From Pseudomonas sp. SCB32 (GTDB lineage Bacteria; Pseudomonadota; Gammaproteobacteria; Pseudomonadales; Pseudomonadaceae), in assembly GCF_009189165.1 (NCBI RefSeq), contig NZ_CP045118.1, positions 3,968,001-4,032,000 on the forward strand: 64,000 nt of DNA, read 5' to 3'. Both the position numbers and the translations under genes were made by a program. Of the stretch, positions 1 to 11,124 are shown in pieces. The notes under the pieces are model-generated. The model ran no database searches, was not told the origin of the DNA, and saw nothing but the letters and a program-made list of their open reading frames with translations. Each line of letters begins with the position of its first letter. Position 1 is the stretch's first letter.

Positions 1-1
1 C

Positions 2-118
2 GACCCGGCCAAGTCCGAACGCCCGGACGTACGGGCCTTCAAGGCCTGGATGAAGGCGGAACTGCGGATGTCCGAGCAGTTCCGCCAGGGCGGCCGCAAC
101 GTGATGATTGGTGAATGA
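2..118 (+). CDS. C-terminal end of a LysR-type transcriptional regulator (partial)
   Basis: An open frame runs in from the window edge and stops at TGA 116-118. The visible residues (for example FKAWMKAELRMSEQFRQGG) resemble the last helix of the substrate-binding domain of GcvA-like LysR regulators. The helix-turn-helix part lies outside the window, so the family call rests on a short tail. It sits in the same direction as the ABC importer that follows after a 140-base gap, so it may be that importer's regulator; this is inference from position only. Confidence 0.55.
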   Translation, partial: DPAKSERPDVRAFKAWMKAELRMSEQFRQGGRNVMIGE

Positions 119-258
119 TTTCGAACAATGAGGGCAAAAAAACGCGATTGAAGCGGAGAGAGATTTGACAATACTGCATTAAAAAAAGGCCGCTGATTTT
201 TACCCAGATCCTCACCCGGCGACCTCTCGAACAAGAACAAGAAATCGAGGTAAGTGCA

Positions 259-1344
259 GTGGAGCGACAGCCCCAACTTCGTGCCATCGGCATCGGCAAG
301 AGCTACGGCAGTTTCAACGCGCTGGACGCAGTGTCCATCGACATCCAGCAAGGCGAGTTCCTTACCCTCCTCGGCCCGTCCGGCTCGGGCAAGACCACCT
401 TCCTGATGATCCTCGCCGGCTTCCAGGACCCGTCCCGCGGCAAGCTGGAAGAAGGCGGCGTCGACATCACCCGGCGCCCCGCCGAAAAGCGCAACTTCGG
501 CATGGTGTTCCAGGGCTACGCCCTGTTCCCGCACATGACCATCGAGGACAACGTCGCCTTCCCGCTGAAGATTCGCGGCGTGAAGACCGAGGAGCGCAAC
601 CGCCGCGTGCGCCGCATGCTCGAAGTGGTCGGCCTGGGCGAGCATCTGGGCAAGCGCCCCGGCGAGCTCTCCGGCGGCCAGCAGCAACGCGTGGCCATTG
701 CCCGCGCCCTTGTGTTCGAGCCGGACATGCTGCTCCTCGACGAACCCCTCTCGGCGCTGGACAAGAACCTGCGCGAGCAGCTGCAGGCGGAACTGCAGCG
801 CATCCACCGCCAGGTTGGCACCACCTTCGTCTTCGTCACCCACGACCAGAACGAAGCCCTCGCCCTGTCCACCCGCATTGCCATCTTCAACCGTGGCCAA
901 CTGGCCCAGGTCGATGACCCGCAGACCATCTACAACCAGCCGAACAACCGCTTCGTCGCCGAGTTCCTCGGCAAGATGAACCTGTTCCCACTGACCCAGG
1001 TGGGCCGTGCCGGTGAGCTGGCCTGCGGGCGCTACGGCGAAGCCGAGCTGCGCGCCGAATACTCGCCCGCCATGCAGGCCGCCGCCCCGCTGCTGGCGGT
1101 GCGTCCGGAGCACATGCAATTGCACAGCGTGCCGCCGACCACCGCTGGCCACAACGTGGTGCAGGCCGTGCTCACCGCCAAGACCTACCAGGGCGCCAGC
1201 ACCGAGCTGGGCCTGGCCACCGCCGCCGAGGGCGCTCTGCCCATGAGCCTGGCGGTGCACGCCGACCACCAGGCCTCGCGCCTGGAGCACGGCGCCAAGG
1301 TCTGGCTGAGCTGGCCCATCGAGAAAAGTTTGCTGCTGGCCTGA
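259..1344 (+). CDS. ABC transporter ATP-binding protein, polyamine/spermidine-type (PotA-like)
   Basis: ATPase of 361 residues that would power an importer for a polyamine or similar cationic solute from the cytoplasmic face. Walker A GPSGSGKTT is at residues 39-47, the Q-loop glutamine near 85, the signature LSGGQ at 137-141 and Walker B MLLLDE at 157-162, followed by the D-loop SALD. The C-terminal third fits a TOBE domain, as in PotA. The start is GTG at 259 with GAGG about 8 bases upstream. It is the first gene of a same-strand set: ATPase, binding protein, two permeases. The substrate cannot be fixed from sequence; spermidine, putrescine or another amine are all possible. Confidence 0.88.
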   Translation: MERQPQLRAIGIGKSYGSFNALDAVSIDIQQGEFLTLLGPSGSGKTTFLMILAGFQDPSRGKLEEGGVDITRRPAEKRNFGMVFQGYALFPHMTIEDNVAFPLKIRGVKTEERNRRVRRMLEVVGLGEHLGKRPGELSGGQQQRVAIARALVFEPDMLLLDEPLSALDKNLREQLQAELQRIHRQVGTTFVFVTHDQNEALALSTRIAIFNRGQLAQVDDPQTIYNQPNNRFVAEFLGKMNLFPLTQVGRAGELACGRYGEAELRAEYSPAMQAAAPLLAVRPEHMQLHSVPPTTAGHNVVQAVLTAKTYQGASTELGLATAAEGALPMSLAVHADHQASRLEHGAKVWLSWPIEKSLLLA

Positions 1345-1400
1345 GCCACCGAACGCGTTCGTTTCCTTTTCGTCATCCCTTCCGACCGGGAGCTGCACTC

Positions 1401-2516
1401 ATGTTCAATCCGCATCAGCAAGACTGCATCGAAGTCCTCATCGAAAAGACCCGCCGCGGGCAGATCGACCGCCGCACCTTCCTCAAGGGCATGGGCCTGA
1501 TGGCGGCCCTGCCGCTGGCCCTGCGCAGTGGCGTCAGCTTCGCCACCGGCGACAAGCCGCTGGTGGTGGTGAACTGGGGCGGTGACGCGATAAAGGCATT
1601 CGGCAAGGCCTGGACCGAAGGCTTCTCCAAGGCCACCGGCATCCCGACCAAGATCGACGGCAGCGGCCCCACCGAAGGTGCCATCCGCACCCAGCTGTCC
1701 AGCGGCCGGGTGAGCTGGGACGTGGTCGACGCGGAAAGTTCGGTCCTGCAGATCCTCGGCAAGGAAGGCCTGGTGCAGCCCATCGACTACAACGTGGTCT
1801 CCAAGGACAAGGTGCTGCCGGGCTTCGCCTACGAATACGGCATCGCCGACTACATGCTCAGCTACGTGATCGCCTACGACAGCCAGCGCTTCGGCGACAA
1901 GGCGCCCAAGACCTGGGCGGACTTCTGGGACGTGAAGACCTTCCCCGGCAAGCGCACCCTCTACAAGTGGATGAACGGCATGCTGGAGGCCGCGCTGCTG
2001 GCCGACGGCGTCACCCCGGACAAGCTCTACCCGCTGGACGTGCCGCGCGCGCTGAAGAAGATCGAGGAGCTCAAGCCCCACGTGCTGTCGTTCTGGGGCT
2101 CGGGCGCGGAGACCCAGCAACTGCTGATGGAAGGCGAAGTGTCCATGGGCGCCATCTGGAACACCCGTGCCCAGGTGATCTCCGAGGACAGCGAAAACCG
2201 CATCAAGTGGACCTTCGACAATGCCCTGCTGGGCTGCAGCAACTGGGGCGTGCTCAAGGGCAACCCGGCGGGCACCGAGGCGGCCATGAAGTTCATCGCC
2301 TACGCCCAGGACCCGCAGTCCCAGGTCGAGCTGTTCAAGATGTTCGGCAACGGCCCAGCCAACCCCGCCGCCGCCACGCTGATCCCCGAGGATCGCCGCC
2401 ACCTGAACTGCACCGACCCGGCGAACCTGCCCAAGCAGGTGATGCTCAGCCACGAGTGGTACACCGACCACTACGGGGCGACCCTGGAGCAGTACCTGAC
2501 GCATATCTCCAAGTAA
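1401..2516 (+). CDS. ABC transporter periplasmic substrate-binding protein (PotD-like), Tat signal
   Basis: Solute-binding protein of 371 residues, the periplasmic receptor of the importer. The N-terminus carries a twin-arginine motif DRRTFLK at residues 23-29 followed by a hydrophobic stretch, so export is probably by Tat, as in several PotD/PotF-like proteins of Pseudomonas. The mature part contains the family-type opening VVNWGGDAIKAFGKAW and aromatic residues expected in an amine pocket. It lies 56 bases after the ATPase gene and 16 bases before the first permease gene, which supports one operon. The ligand is unknown; polyamine or another amino compound is likely from the family. Confidence 0.87.
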   Translation: MFNPHQQDCIEVLIEKTRRGQIDRRTFLKGMGLMAALPLALRSGVSFATGDKPLVVVNWGGDAIKAFGKAWTEGFSKATGIPTKIDGSGPTEGAIRTQLSSGRVSWDVVDAESSVLQILGKEGLVQPIDYNVVSKDKVLPGFAYEYGIADYMLSYVIAYDSQRFGDKAPKTWADFWDVKTFPGKRTLYKWMNGMLEAALLADGVTPDKLYPLDVPRALKKIEELKPHVLSFWGSGAETQQLLMEGEVSMGAIWNTRAQVISEDSENRIKWTFDNALLGCSNWGVLKGNPAGTEAAMKFIAYAQDPQSQVELFKMFGNGPANPAAATLIPEDRRHLNCTDPANLPKQVMLSHEWYTDHYGATLEQYLTHISK

Positions 2517-2532
2517 CGCGGAGTGCCGGACC

Positions 2533-3369
2533 ATGGCCGATAACGCCCCCTCGCGGCTGAAGCTGGGCGCGCTGCTGCTGCCACTGCCGGTCGTTCTGAT
2601 CCTGTTCTACGTACTGCCCTTCCTCGGCGTACTCGGCTGGAGCTTCACCCTGCCGGAGCCGGGGATCGAGCAGTACCAGCGGATCATGACGGACCCGGCG
2701 ATCCACGACGTGCTCTGGCGGACCTTCCGCCTTTGCACCACGGTCAGCGTGGTCTCCCTGGTGATCGCCTACCTGATGGCCTACTGCTGGGTGTACAGCC
2801 CGCCGTTCTGGCAGCGCGTGGTGGAAATCTGCGTGTTCATCCCGTTCTGGCTGTCAGTGCTGGTACGCGCCTTCGGCTGGCTGATCGCCCTGCGCAGCAA
2901 CGGCCTGCTCAACGGCTGGCTGCAGAACCTGGGCATCATCAGCGAACCGTTGCAGCTCACGCGCAACGAGCTGGGGGTGGTGATCGGCATGGTCCACTTC
3001 ATGGTGCCCTTCGCCCTGTTCCCGCTGGTCTCCACCATGCGCCGCCTTGACCCGCGCGTGCTGCTGGCCGCGCGCGGTCTGGGCGCCGGGCAACTGCGCA
3101 CCTTCTGGAGCATCTTCGTGCCGCAGACCATCCCCGGCATCCTCGGCGCCTTCATCATCGTCTTTGTGTTCTGCCTGGGCTTCTTCATCACCCCGGCAAT
3201 CCTCGGCGGCGGGCAGACGGTGATGGTGGCCGAGTACGTCTACCTGCAGATGTTCCAGACCAGTAACTGGGGCCTGGGCGCGGCGCTCTCGGTGGTGCTG
3301 CTGATGCTGGTGAGCGGGATGATCTGGGCGCTGCTGCGCATGACCCGCGTCGACAAGCTGGTGGGATAG
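2533..3369 (+). CDS. ABC transporter permease, PotB-like
   Basis: Inner-membrane permease of 278 residues with about six hydrophobic segments. The binding-protein-dependent transport loop is visible at LAARGLGAGQLRTFWSIFVPQTIPG (the EAA-type motif with a G-x9-P pattern). The start ATG 2533 lies 16 bases after the binding-protein stop. It pairs with the second permease at 3466. The following gap is interrupted by a repeat element, but both permease genes remain on the same strand and are probably cotranscribed. Confidence 0.87.
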   Translation: MADNAPSRLKLGALLLPLPVVLILFYVLPFLGVLGWSFTLPEPGIEQYQRIMTDPAIHDVLWRTFRLCTTVSVVSLVIAYLMAYCWVYSPPFWQRVVEICVFIPFWLSVLVRAFGWLIALRSNGLLNGWLQNLGIISEPLQLTRNELGVVIGMVHFMVPFALFPLVSTMRRLDPRVLLAARGLGAGQLRTFWSIFVPQTIPGILGAFIIVFVFCLGFFITPAILGGGQTVMVAEYVYLQMFQTSNWGLGAALSVVLLMLVSGMIWALLRMTRVDKLVG

Positions 3370-3377
3370 CAGGTGTT

Positions 3378-3445
3378 TTCTAGGCTCCCGCATTCGCGGG
3401 AGTGACGCCCTTTTTCGTCATCCCCGCGAACGCGGGGACCCAGAA
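3378..3445. repeat. Inverted repeat of the CCCGC-N-GCGGG type (family C), copy 1
   Basis: Two small palindromes, CTCCCGCATTCGCGGGAG and TCCCCGCGAACGCGGGGA, face each other as a REP-like pair and end in GACCCAGAA. The element sits between the two permease genes of the importer. A second copy with the same architecture is at 60078-60181. It could form a transcript hairpin that changes the expression ratio of the two permeases. Confidence 0.8.
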
Positions 3446-3465
3446 AAGAATTTAGGAATCGAACG

Positions 3466-4281
3466 ATGAACTCACACGAAACCAAGGCGCCTAGCCGCTT
3501 GCTGGCGACCATGGCGATGATCTTCATGGTCTTCCCGCTGCTGGCGGTGATCCCGGTGTCCTTCACCAGCAAGCGTTTCCTGTCGATGCCCAATGGCAAC
3601 TGGTCGCTGCGCCACTACCAGGCGCTGGTGGACAGCCCGGAATGGCTCTCGGCGATCAGCCAGAGCCTGATCGTCGCCACCGCCACCTGCGTCATTGCGA
3701 CGGCGTTGGCGGTGAGCTTCAGCCTCGGCATCTGGTACCTGCGCTCGCGCCTGGCGACCCTGCTGATCGGCCTGGTGCTGTTGCCCATGGCGATCCCGCC
3801 GATGATTTCGGCGATGGTCCTGTACTTCATGGAGACCAAGGTCAGCCAGTTCGCCCCCGGCCTGGGCTACGACACCCTGTTCGGCCTGACCATCGCGCAC
3901 ATCGTGATGGTGGTGCCCTACGGCGTGGTGACCATGCTGGTCGCATTGAGCCAGCTGGACCGACGCATTGAACTGGCCGCGCGCAACCTCGGCGCAAGCC
4001 TGGGCCAGACCACCTTCATGGTGGTGCTGCCGAACCTCAAGCTGGGTGTGGCCAGTACCGCGCTGCTGTGCTTCGCGCTGAGCTGGGAAGAGATCGCGGT
4101 GACCCTGTTCGTCACCAGCACCGAGGTGAACACCCTGCCCCGGCAGATCTGGTCCGGCCTGCGCGACAACATCGACCCGGCGGTGGCGGCCATCTCGGTG
4201 GTGCTGATCGGGCTGACCTTCGTCGCGCTGATCGGGAGGATGGTTGCCCAGAAGCTTGCGGCGCGGCCCGCAGGAAGCTGA
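3466..4281 (+). CDS. ABC transporter permease, PotC-like
   Basis: Second inner-membrane permease of 271 residues, with six hydrophobic segments and the EAA-type loop ELAARNLGASLGQTTFMVV. Together with the upstream permease it would form the membrane channel of the importer. ATG 3466 follows AGGA (3454-3457). The 14 bases ATCGAACGATGAAC around the start also occur at the start of xdhC (60217), again just after a family C repeat. Last gene of the ABC set; two repeat pairs follow. Confidence 0.87.
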   Translation: MNSHETKAPSRLLATMAMIFMVFPLLAVIPVSFTSKRFLSMPNGNWSLRHYQALVDSPEWLSAISQSLIVATATCVIATALAVSFSLGIWYLRSRLATLLIGLVLLPMAIPPMISAMVLYFMETKVSQFAPGLGYDTLFGLTIAHIVMVVPYGVVTMLVALSQLDRRIELAARNLGASLGQTTFMVVLPNLKLGVASTALLCFALSWEEIAVTLFVTSTEVNTLPRQIWSGLRDNIDPAVAAISVVLIGLTFVALIGRMVAQKLAARPAGS

Positions 4282-4292
4282 GGTACATCCCT

Positions 4293-4369
4293 GTAGGAGC
4301 GAGCTTGCTCTCGAACCAGCTTCCCGGCAGCTCTTACGCTGGGCGGTTCGCGAGCAAGCTCGCTCCTAC
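4293..4369. repeat. REP pair, GTAGGAGCG family (family A)
   Basis: Starts GTAGGAGCGAGCTTGCTC and ends with the inverse complement GAGCAAGCTCGCTCCTAC, with about 40 bases between. This is the common Pseudomonas intergenic repeat; other copies here are at 6519, 31687, 37857, 55951, 62611 and 63986. It lies just downstream of the permease gene and may stabilise or end its transcript. Confidence 0.85.
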
Positions 4370-4385
4370 GAAAAGCCTCTCGTCA

Positions 4386-4416
4386 GGCAGATCACTCCGC
4401 CTTCTTGCGAATCCAG
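4386..4416. repeat. Partial duplicate of the tusA 3' end
   Basis: The 31 bases here match 4545-4575, which holds the stop codon and last codons of tusA, with one difference. The copy sits four bases before a family B repeat pair (4421-4501). The copy has no reading frame of its own. It looks like a relic of a local duplication. Confidence 0.85.
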
Positions 4417-4420
4417 CCTC

Positions 4421-4501
4421 GTAGGATGGGTGGAGCGCAGCGATACCCATGCTGTCTGCGCACTGAATCGATGGGTATCGCTACGCTCCACGCCATCCTA
4501 C
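4421..4501. repeat. Inverted repeat pair, GTAGGATGGGTGGAGCG family (family B)
   Basis: Left arm begins GTAGGATGGGTGGAGCGCAG and the right arm is its approximate complement ending CGCCATCCTAC. Two more copies of this family lie at 55853-55930 and 61091-61173. Lies between the tusA duplicate and tusA itself. Confidence 0.85.
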
Positions 4502-4550
4502 ACAGCGCTCATGCCACGAAATGGGTGCAGAACGCCCACACCCCGGCAGA

Positions 4551-4790
4551 TCAATCCGCCTTCTTGCGAATCCAGTACAGGTAGGTCCCCGCCTCTTCCT
4601 GCTGCTCCACCAGTTCATGCCCGAGGAACACGCAGAACTTGGGGATGTCGCGGCGGGTGGAAGGGTCGGTGGCGATTACCTTGAGCAGGCCGCCGGCCGG
4701 CAGGTCGCGCACCTTGTTGTGCAGCATCATGACCGGCTCGGGACAGTTCAGGCCGGTGGCGTCGAGAATCGCGTCGACAGGCTGGGACAT
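4551..4790 (-). CDS. tusA: Sulfurtransferase TusA (SirA family)
   Basis: Small cytoplasmic sulfur carrier of 79 residues that passes persulfide sulfur from a cysteine desulfurase towards tRNA thiolation and molybdenum cofactor pathways. The sequence has the family motif [14 protein letters not shown], in which the cysteine is the sulfur acceptor. I start it at MSQPVDAIL (4790) because this gives the normal family length; a longer frame to 4820 adds ten residues with no family match. It is divergent from the lipoprotein gene at 4955. Its 3' end is duplicated at 4386-4416. Confidence 0.93.
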   Translation of the reverse strand: MSQPVDAILDATGLNCPEPVMMLHNKVRDLPAGGLLKVIATDPSTRRDIPKFCVFLGHELVEQQEEAGTYLYWIRKKAD

Positions 4791-4954
4791 CGGGTAACTC
4801 CAGAAAAACGAATGAGGCATTGTCGCGCAAAGGACACCGATCGGTCACCCCGCGTCCGTCCGAGTCACCGAACCTTGGTTGGGCGGCAGGCGCTGCGGGC
4901 GCCGGGCATGCTGGCGCATTCGCCCGATCCGTCCACGCTCTTCAAGGAGCCTCG

Positions 4955-6511
4955 ATGCGCGCCTTCCTCTGCCTGTGCCTCGTGCTGCTCGCCGGCTGCG
5001 CCGCCCGCGACCAGGTTCCCGACTTCAGCGCCAGCGCCGGCAAGGACCTGCCGGCCACCTGGTTCGAGGCGGTCATCATCGCCCGCGACGGCACGAAACT
5101 CTCCGCCACGGTCTTCCAGCCGGCACTCAAGGCCGGAGAAACCGCCCCGTTGATCGTCCACACCCACGGCTGGGGTGGCTGGAGGGTGACCGGGCCGGAA
5201 GGTTTCTACGGCAAGACCATGATGTCCGGACGCGCCGCGCTCAAGGCGTGGAAGGCCGGTTACTGGGTGGTCAGCTACGACCAGCGCGGCTGGGGCGGCA
5301 GCGACGGGCGCATCGAAATGATGAACCCGCAGTTCGAAGTGCAGGACGCCAGCGCGGTGATCGACTGGGCCGCCGCACACCTGCCCCGCATACTGATGGA
5401 CGGGCCGAATGACCCGCGCGTCGGCATGCTCGGCGAAAGCTACGGCGGCGCCGTGCAATTGCTGGCCTCGGCGGAAGACCCGCGCATCGACGCCATCGTC
5501 CCCATCGCCACCTGGTATGACCTGGCCGATGCCCTGGCGCCGGATGGCCAACTGAAGATCGGCTGGGGCGGCGTGCTGGTCAGCCTGGGACTGGCCACCG
5601 GCTATGACCTGGGCAAGTTCGTCCAGTCCGACTATCTGCACACCGCCGGCGGGCGCATGGCCGGGCCGGTACAGGCTGAACTGCACGACCACAGCCTGTC
5701 GCGCTACTGCTCCGAGGGCCGCCGGCCCCACGCCGACGCGCTGCTGATCCAGGGCATGCGCGACACCCTGTTCCCGCTCGACCAGGGCCTGCAGATCCGC
5801 CAGTGCCTCAAGCAGGGCCCGGCCGACGTGCGCCTGCTGGGCATGCAGGGCGGGCATATCCTGCCCCCGCCGCTGCAGGCCTGGAGTGGGCTGCCGCCCT
5901 TCAACAACGAGCCGGTGATCCACTGCGGTCCGCGCGCCATCAACCTCTACCAGGGCATCGTCGCCTGGTATGAAGAGAAGCTGCGCGGCCGAGCCGGCGC
6001 CGCCGACAGCGTGCCGGACCTGTGCATCAGCCTGGACCTCGACCAGGGTGTGGCGCTGAACGAACTGCCGCCCCCCGGCCCGACCGTGGCGCTACCGGCA
6101 ACGGCGATCCGCCCGGCGGTGAGCGGCTTGGTGCAACCTTCCAGGTTCGTCCCATTGCAGCAAGTAAGCGAGCACAGCGCCCTGCTCGGCAGCGCGGAAA
6201 TCCGTCTGGCGCAGCCGCTGTCCCCACAGCCCGACGCCCAGGTGTTCGTCGCGATGGCGATTCGCAGTGCTGACGGCCACACCCGTCGGCTGGATGAGCA
6301 GGTGAAACCACTGGCGAACCAGGGCACTACGCGGTTGAACGCGGTCAGCGCGAGCCTGGCGCCGGGGGACGAGATCGGACTGCTGGTGAGCGGCTTCAGC
6401 GGCCAGTACCTGTTCAACAGTTCCTGGCGGATTTCGCCGGTGGAATTGCAGGGCGAGGTGCAATTGCCGAGCCTGGTGCCGCTACAACCTCGCGTAGCCG
6501 AAAACCGGTGA
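4955..6511 (+). CDS. Lipoprotein alpha/beta hydrolase, X-Pro dipeptidyl-peptidase (CocE/NonD)-like
   Basis: Predicted secreted lipoprotein of 518 residues. The N-terminus MRAFLCLCLVLLAGC ends in a lipobox (LAGC, lipidated Cys15). The body is an alpha/beta hydrolase of the S15/CocE type: an HTHGWGG loop near residue 70 and a nucleophile elbow GESYGG with Ser162. The C-terminal part has a beta-rich appearance, as in that family. The start is ATG 4955 with AAGGAG at 4944-4949; an upstream extension of the frame lacks a ribosome site and would hide the signal peptide. Substrate unknown; an esterase or peptidase acting in the periplasm or at the outer membrane is likely. Confidence 0.8.
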   Translation: MRAFLCLCLVLLAGCAARDQVPDFSASAGKDLPATWFEAVIIARDGTKLSATVFQPALKAGETAPLIVHTHGWGGWRVTGPEGFYGKTMMSGRAALKAWKAGYWVVSYDQRGWGGSDGRIEMMNPQFEVQDASAVIDWAAAHLPRILMDGPNDPRVGMLGESYGGAVQLLASAEDPRIDAIVPIATWYDLADALAPDGQLKIGWGGVLVSLGLATGYDLGKFVQSDYLHTAGGRMAGPVQAELHDHSLSRYCSEGRRPHADALLIQGMRDTLFPLDQGLQIRQCLKQGPADVRLLGMQGGHILPPPLQAWSGLPPFNNEPVIHCGPRAINLYQGIVAWYEEKLRGRAGAADSVPDLCISLDLDQGVALNELPPPGPTVALPATAIRPAVSGLVQPSRFVPLQQVSEHSALLGSAEIRLAQPLSPQPDAQVFVAMAIRSADGHTRRLDEQVKPLANQGTTRLNAVSASLAPGDEIGLLVSGFSGQYLFNSSWRISPVELQGEVQLPSLVPLQPRVAENR

Positions 6512-6518
6512 TCGACCT

Positions 6519-6565
6519 GTAGGAGCGGGCCATGCCCGCGATCGCGCCCATGGGGCGCTCCTACA
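6519..6565. repeat. REP element, GTAGGAGCG family (family A), compact form
   Basis: Short palindrome from GTAGGAGCGGGCCATGCCCG to GGGGCGCTCCTAC, eight bases after the lipoprotein stop codon. The compact form encloses an inner CATGCCCGCGATCGCG segment, as do the copies at 55951 and 62611. Confidence 0.85.
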
Positions 6566-6619
6566 AGGGGTTTCGGAGTTCGCCGGGACGATCCGCGATC
6601 TGGCCGGAAGGACGGTCCA

Positions 6620-7498
6620 TCAGCGCAACGGCCCGCCCGGTTCCTCGTCCAGCTGTGCCAGCAGCATCGGCTCGCCCTCCCCGTCGGCCGGCAGCAATGC
6701 CCACTGCTCCTTCGTACCCAGCCGCCGATAGCTCTGCTTCACCTGGCCACCCAATGGCAACGGCGCCTTGAAGTGCGCATCCAGCCGCACGTTCTCGGCA
6801 AGACGGCGGCCGGTCAGGCTGCGCGCCAGACCCCACATGCCATGGGCGAAGGGTTTGCCGAAGCCGTAGTGGGAAGCCATCAACCGCGACAGGTGCAGCG
6901 GATTGAAGTCACCGCTCAGGCCCGCATAGCGCCAGCCGACGATCTTCGGCACGCGCCATTGCACACCGGCATGGATCGGCGCTTCCAGGGTATGCCACTG
7001 GGCCCGTTCCGGCAGCGGATCGGGCTCGGCACCGGGTTCGAGGAAATCGCCACGGCGCAGGTAGGTGGTGATCGACTGCCAATAGAGCATGTCGTGGTGC
7101 CAGGCCTCGGTGAGCACGTCCACCTCCAGGCCCAGCGCGCTGCGCCGGCTGGTCAGGATGCGGCAGTCGAACTGCAGCGGTTCGTGCTCGTCGAGCATGC
7201 GGTAGCGCTGGATATGACTGCGCAAGTGGATGAGCCCGAGCACCGACAGCGGCATGCGCGAGCGGCTGAGCAGGCGCAGGTGCAACGGCAGGCTGATCAC
7301 CTGCGGATACAGCAGCGGTACGCCCAGCGACGGATCGAGGCCGAAGTGCTGGCGGTACGCGCGCAGGTGGCGCAGGTCGAAATGCAGGGTTCGGCTATCC
7401 ATCGCCAGGTAGGGCACGCGCTCGCCCTGGCCGAGGCCTCGGCGCGGCAGCAGCATGCGACTGTAACTGCCCAGCAGGGAGGGCAACTTTCGCTTCAC
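6620..7498 (-). CDS. MaoC-like hot-dog hydratase/dehydratase family protein
   Basis: Protein of 292 residues with a C-terminal MaoC-type hydratase segment, YAGLSGDFNPLHLS followed by FGKPFAHGMWGLA (about residues 185-215). In this family the Asp and His of such segments act on enoyl-CoA type substrates. The N-terminal half resembles the non-catalytic hot-dog half of two-domain hydratases. The start is GTG 7498 with GGAGA upstream. It stands alone, convergent with the lipoprotein gene and upstream of the rlmM-like remnant on the same strand. Acyl-thioester substrate unknown. Confidence 0.75.
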   Translation of the reverse strand: MKRKLPSLLGSYSRMLLPRRGLGQGERVPYLAMDSRTLHFDLRHLRAYRQHFGLDPSLGVPLLYPQVISLPLHLRLLSRSRMPLSVLGLIHLRSHIQRYRMLDEHEPLQFDCRILTSRRSALGLEVDVLTEAWHHDMLYWQSITTYLRRGDFLEPGAEPDPLPERAQWHTLEAPIHAGVQWRVPKIVGWRYAGLSGDFNPLHLSRLMASHYGFGKPFAHGMWGLARSLTGRRLAENVRLDAHFKAPLPLGGQVKQSYRRLGTKEQWALLPADGEGEPMLLAQLDEEPGGPLR

Positions 7499-7612
7499 GA
7501 AGGTCTCCGGAAGATCTCGCGCCGCACAGCATGGGCCAATGCGGCGCGCCGCGACAAGTCACCGAAGGTCGGGTGGCGCAGCGTGGCAGTTCCGCGTCGT
7601 CAGCACTCGCCC

Positions 7613-7897
7613 CTATCCAGGCGACGCGGCAAGGATCGCGCCGATGCGGTCCTGCTCCGGCAGCGCGGTGAAGCCCGTCCCGCGCGCCCCCTGGTGCGGA
7701 ACGATCAGAGCGAAAATACGCAGCTGGCGCATGGGTCGCTCGGCGTCGTCGGCCTCCTGACAGACGAACTCGGCATAGGCGGTAGACGGCCTGGCCCGTG
7801 CGTAACCGGGGACTTCAAGGCGCGCGGCGCGCTCGGACAGCTCGGCGCAGACCTCGTTCTCGATTCCCGGACGGCGATGCAGTAACAGAGTGTTCAT
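7613..7897 (-). pseudogene. Truncated RlmM N-terminal fragment
   Basis: The 94-residue frame starting MNTLLLHRRPGIENEVCAEL resembles the N-terminal domain of RlmM, the 23S rRNA C2498 ribose methyltransferase (compare E. coli MNKVVLLCRPGFEKECAAE), up to about residue 90 (ALPEQDRIGAIL). It then stops at TAG. The methyltransferase domain, more than 250 residues in the full protein, is absent, and none of the three frames in the next 115 bases continues the match. I read it as a relic of a duplicated rlmM, though expression as a small protein cannot be excluded. A full rlmM is expected elsewhere in the genome. Confidence 0.7.
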
Positions 7898-8212
7898 CGC
7901 GGTGTCTCTTCGGCCGCGCACTGTAGAGGTTGCCTGCGACGGTTACATTCAGATTCGCAGGAGTTCTCCGACCATGGCCGTCATTTGGCAGGAACCCTCA
8001 TACCGGGCTACCGGTCCAGAACAGATGGCAAGACCCTGCACAGCGGTCTAGCTTGAGTGTTCTGGTGCACCGCCGCCAACGGGCGCCGGTGATGACCGCG
8101 CATGGCGGAGATCGATACCAATCGCGTTTTTTCTGCGATGGATCAGGGTGCTTTACCCACCCTTCGCCACGTATCGGCAGCACGTTGCCGATCCAAGTCT
8201 GAGGAGAATGTC
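7898..8212. other. Intergenic region upstream of acnA (315 bases)
   Basis: Between the divergent rlmM-like remnant and acnA. It holds a 7-bp inverted repeat CCTGCGA/TCGCAGG near 7930-7960 and ATCGC-N9-GCGAT near 8120-8142. The region must hold the acnA promoter, but I see no strong -35/-10 pair. The acnA frame is open back to 8102 without family similarity, so I treat that part as non-coding. Confidence 0.5.
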
Positions 8213-10945
<2,733 letters not shown>

Positions 10946-10953
10946 ACCCCTCG

Positions 10954-10978
10954 GGGGTGGCCCGCAACGGGCCGCCCC
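10954..10978 (+). terminator. Probable acnA terminator hairpin
   Basis: GGGGTGGCCCG, loop CAA, CGGGCCGCCCC: an 11-bp stem with one G-U pair, eight bases after the acnA stop. It has no long T-run, so termination may be partial. Confidence 0.6.
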
Positions 10979-11124
10979 ACGACTTTCGCAGGATTCCGTG
11001 ACTGATAGCACCCGGCTATCATCCAGTGCAGCTCTGACATTTTTCTGAAACAACCATCAACTTGCTGATCCGGCGGCCGATATCCCGACCAAGCGATTTG
11101 CTTCTGCTGTGGAATGCCCCTCAC

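Noticed and set aside
119..258. Promoter with TTGACA at 165-170 before the ABC operon
   Set aside because: A perfect -35 is present but no acceptable -10 follows at 16-18 bases, so I did not list it.
11040..11124. Possible ANR box before aer
   Set aside because: Only loose half-sites (ATCAA, TGAT) are present without the 4-base spacing.
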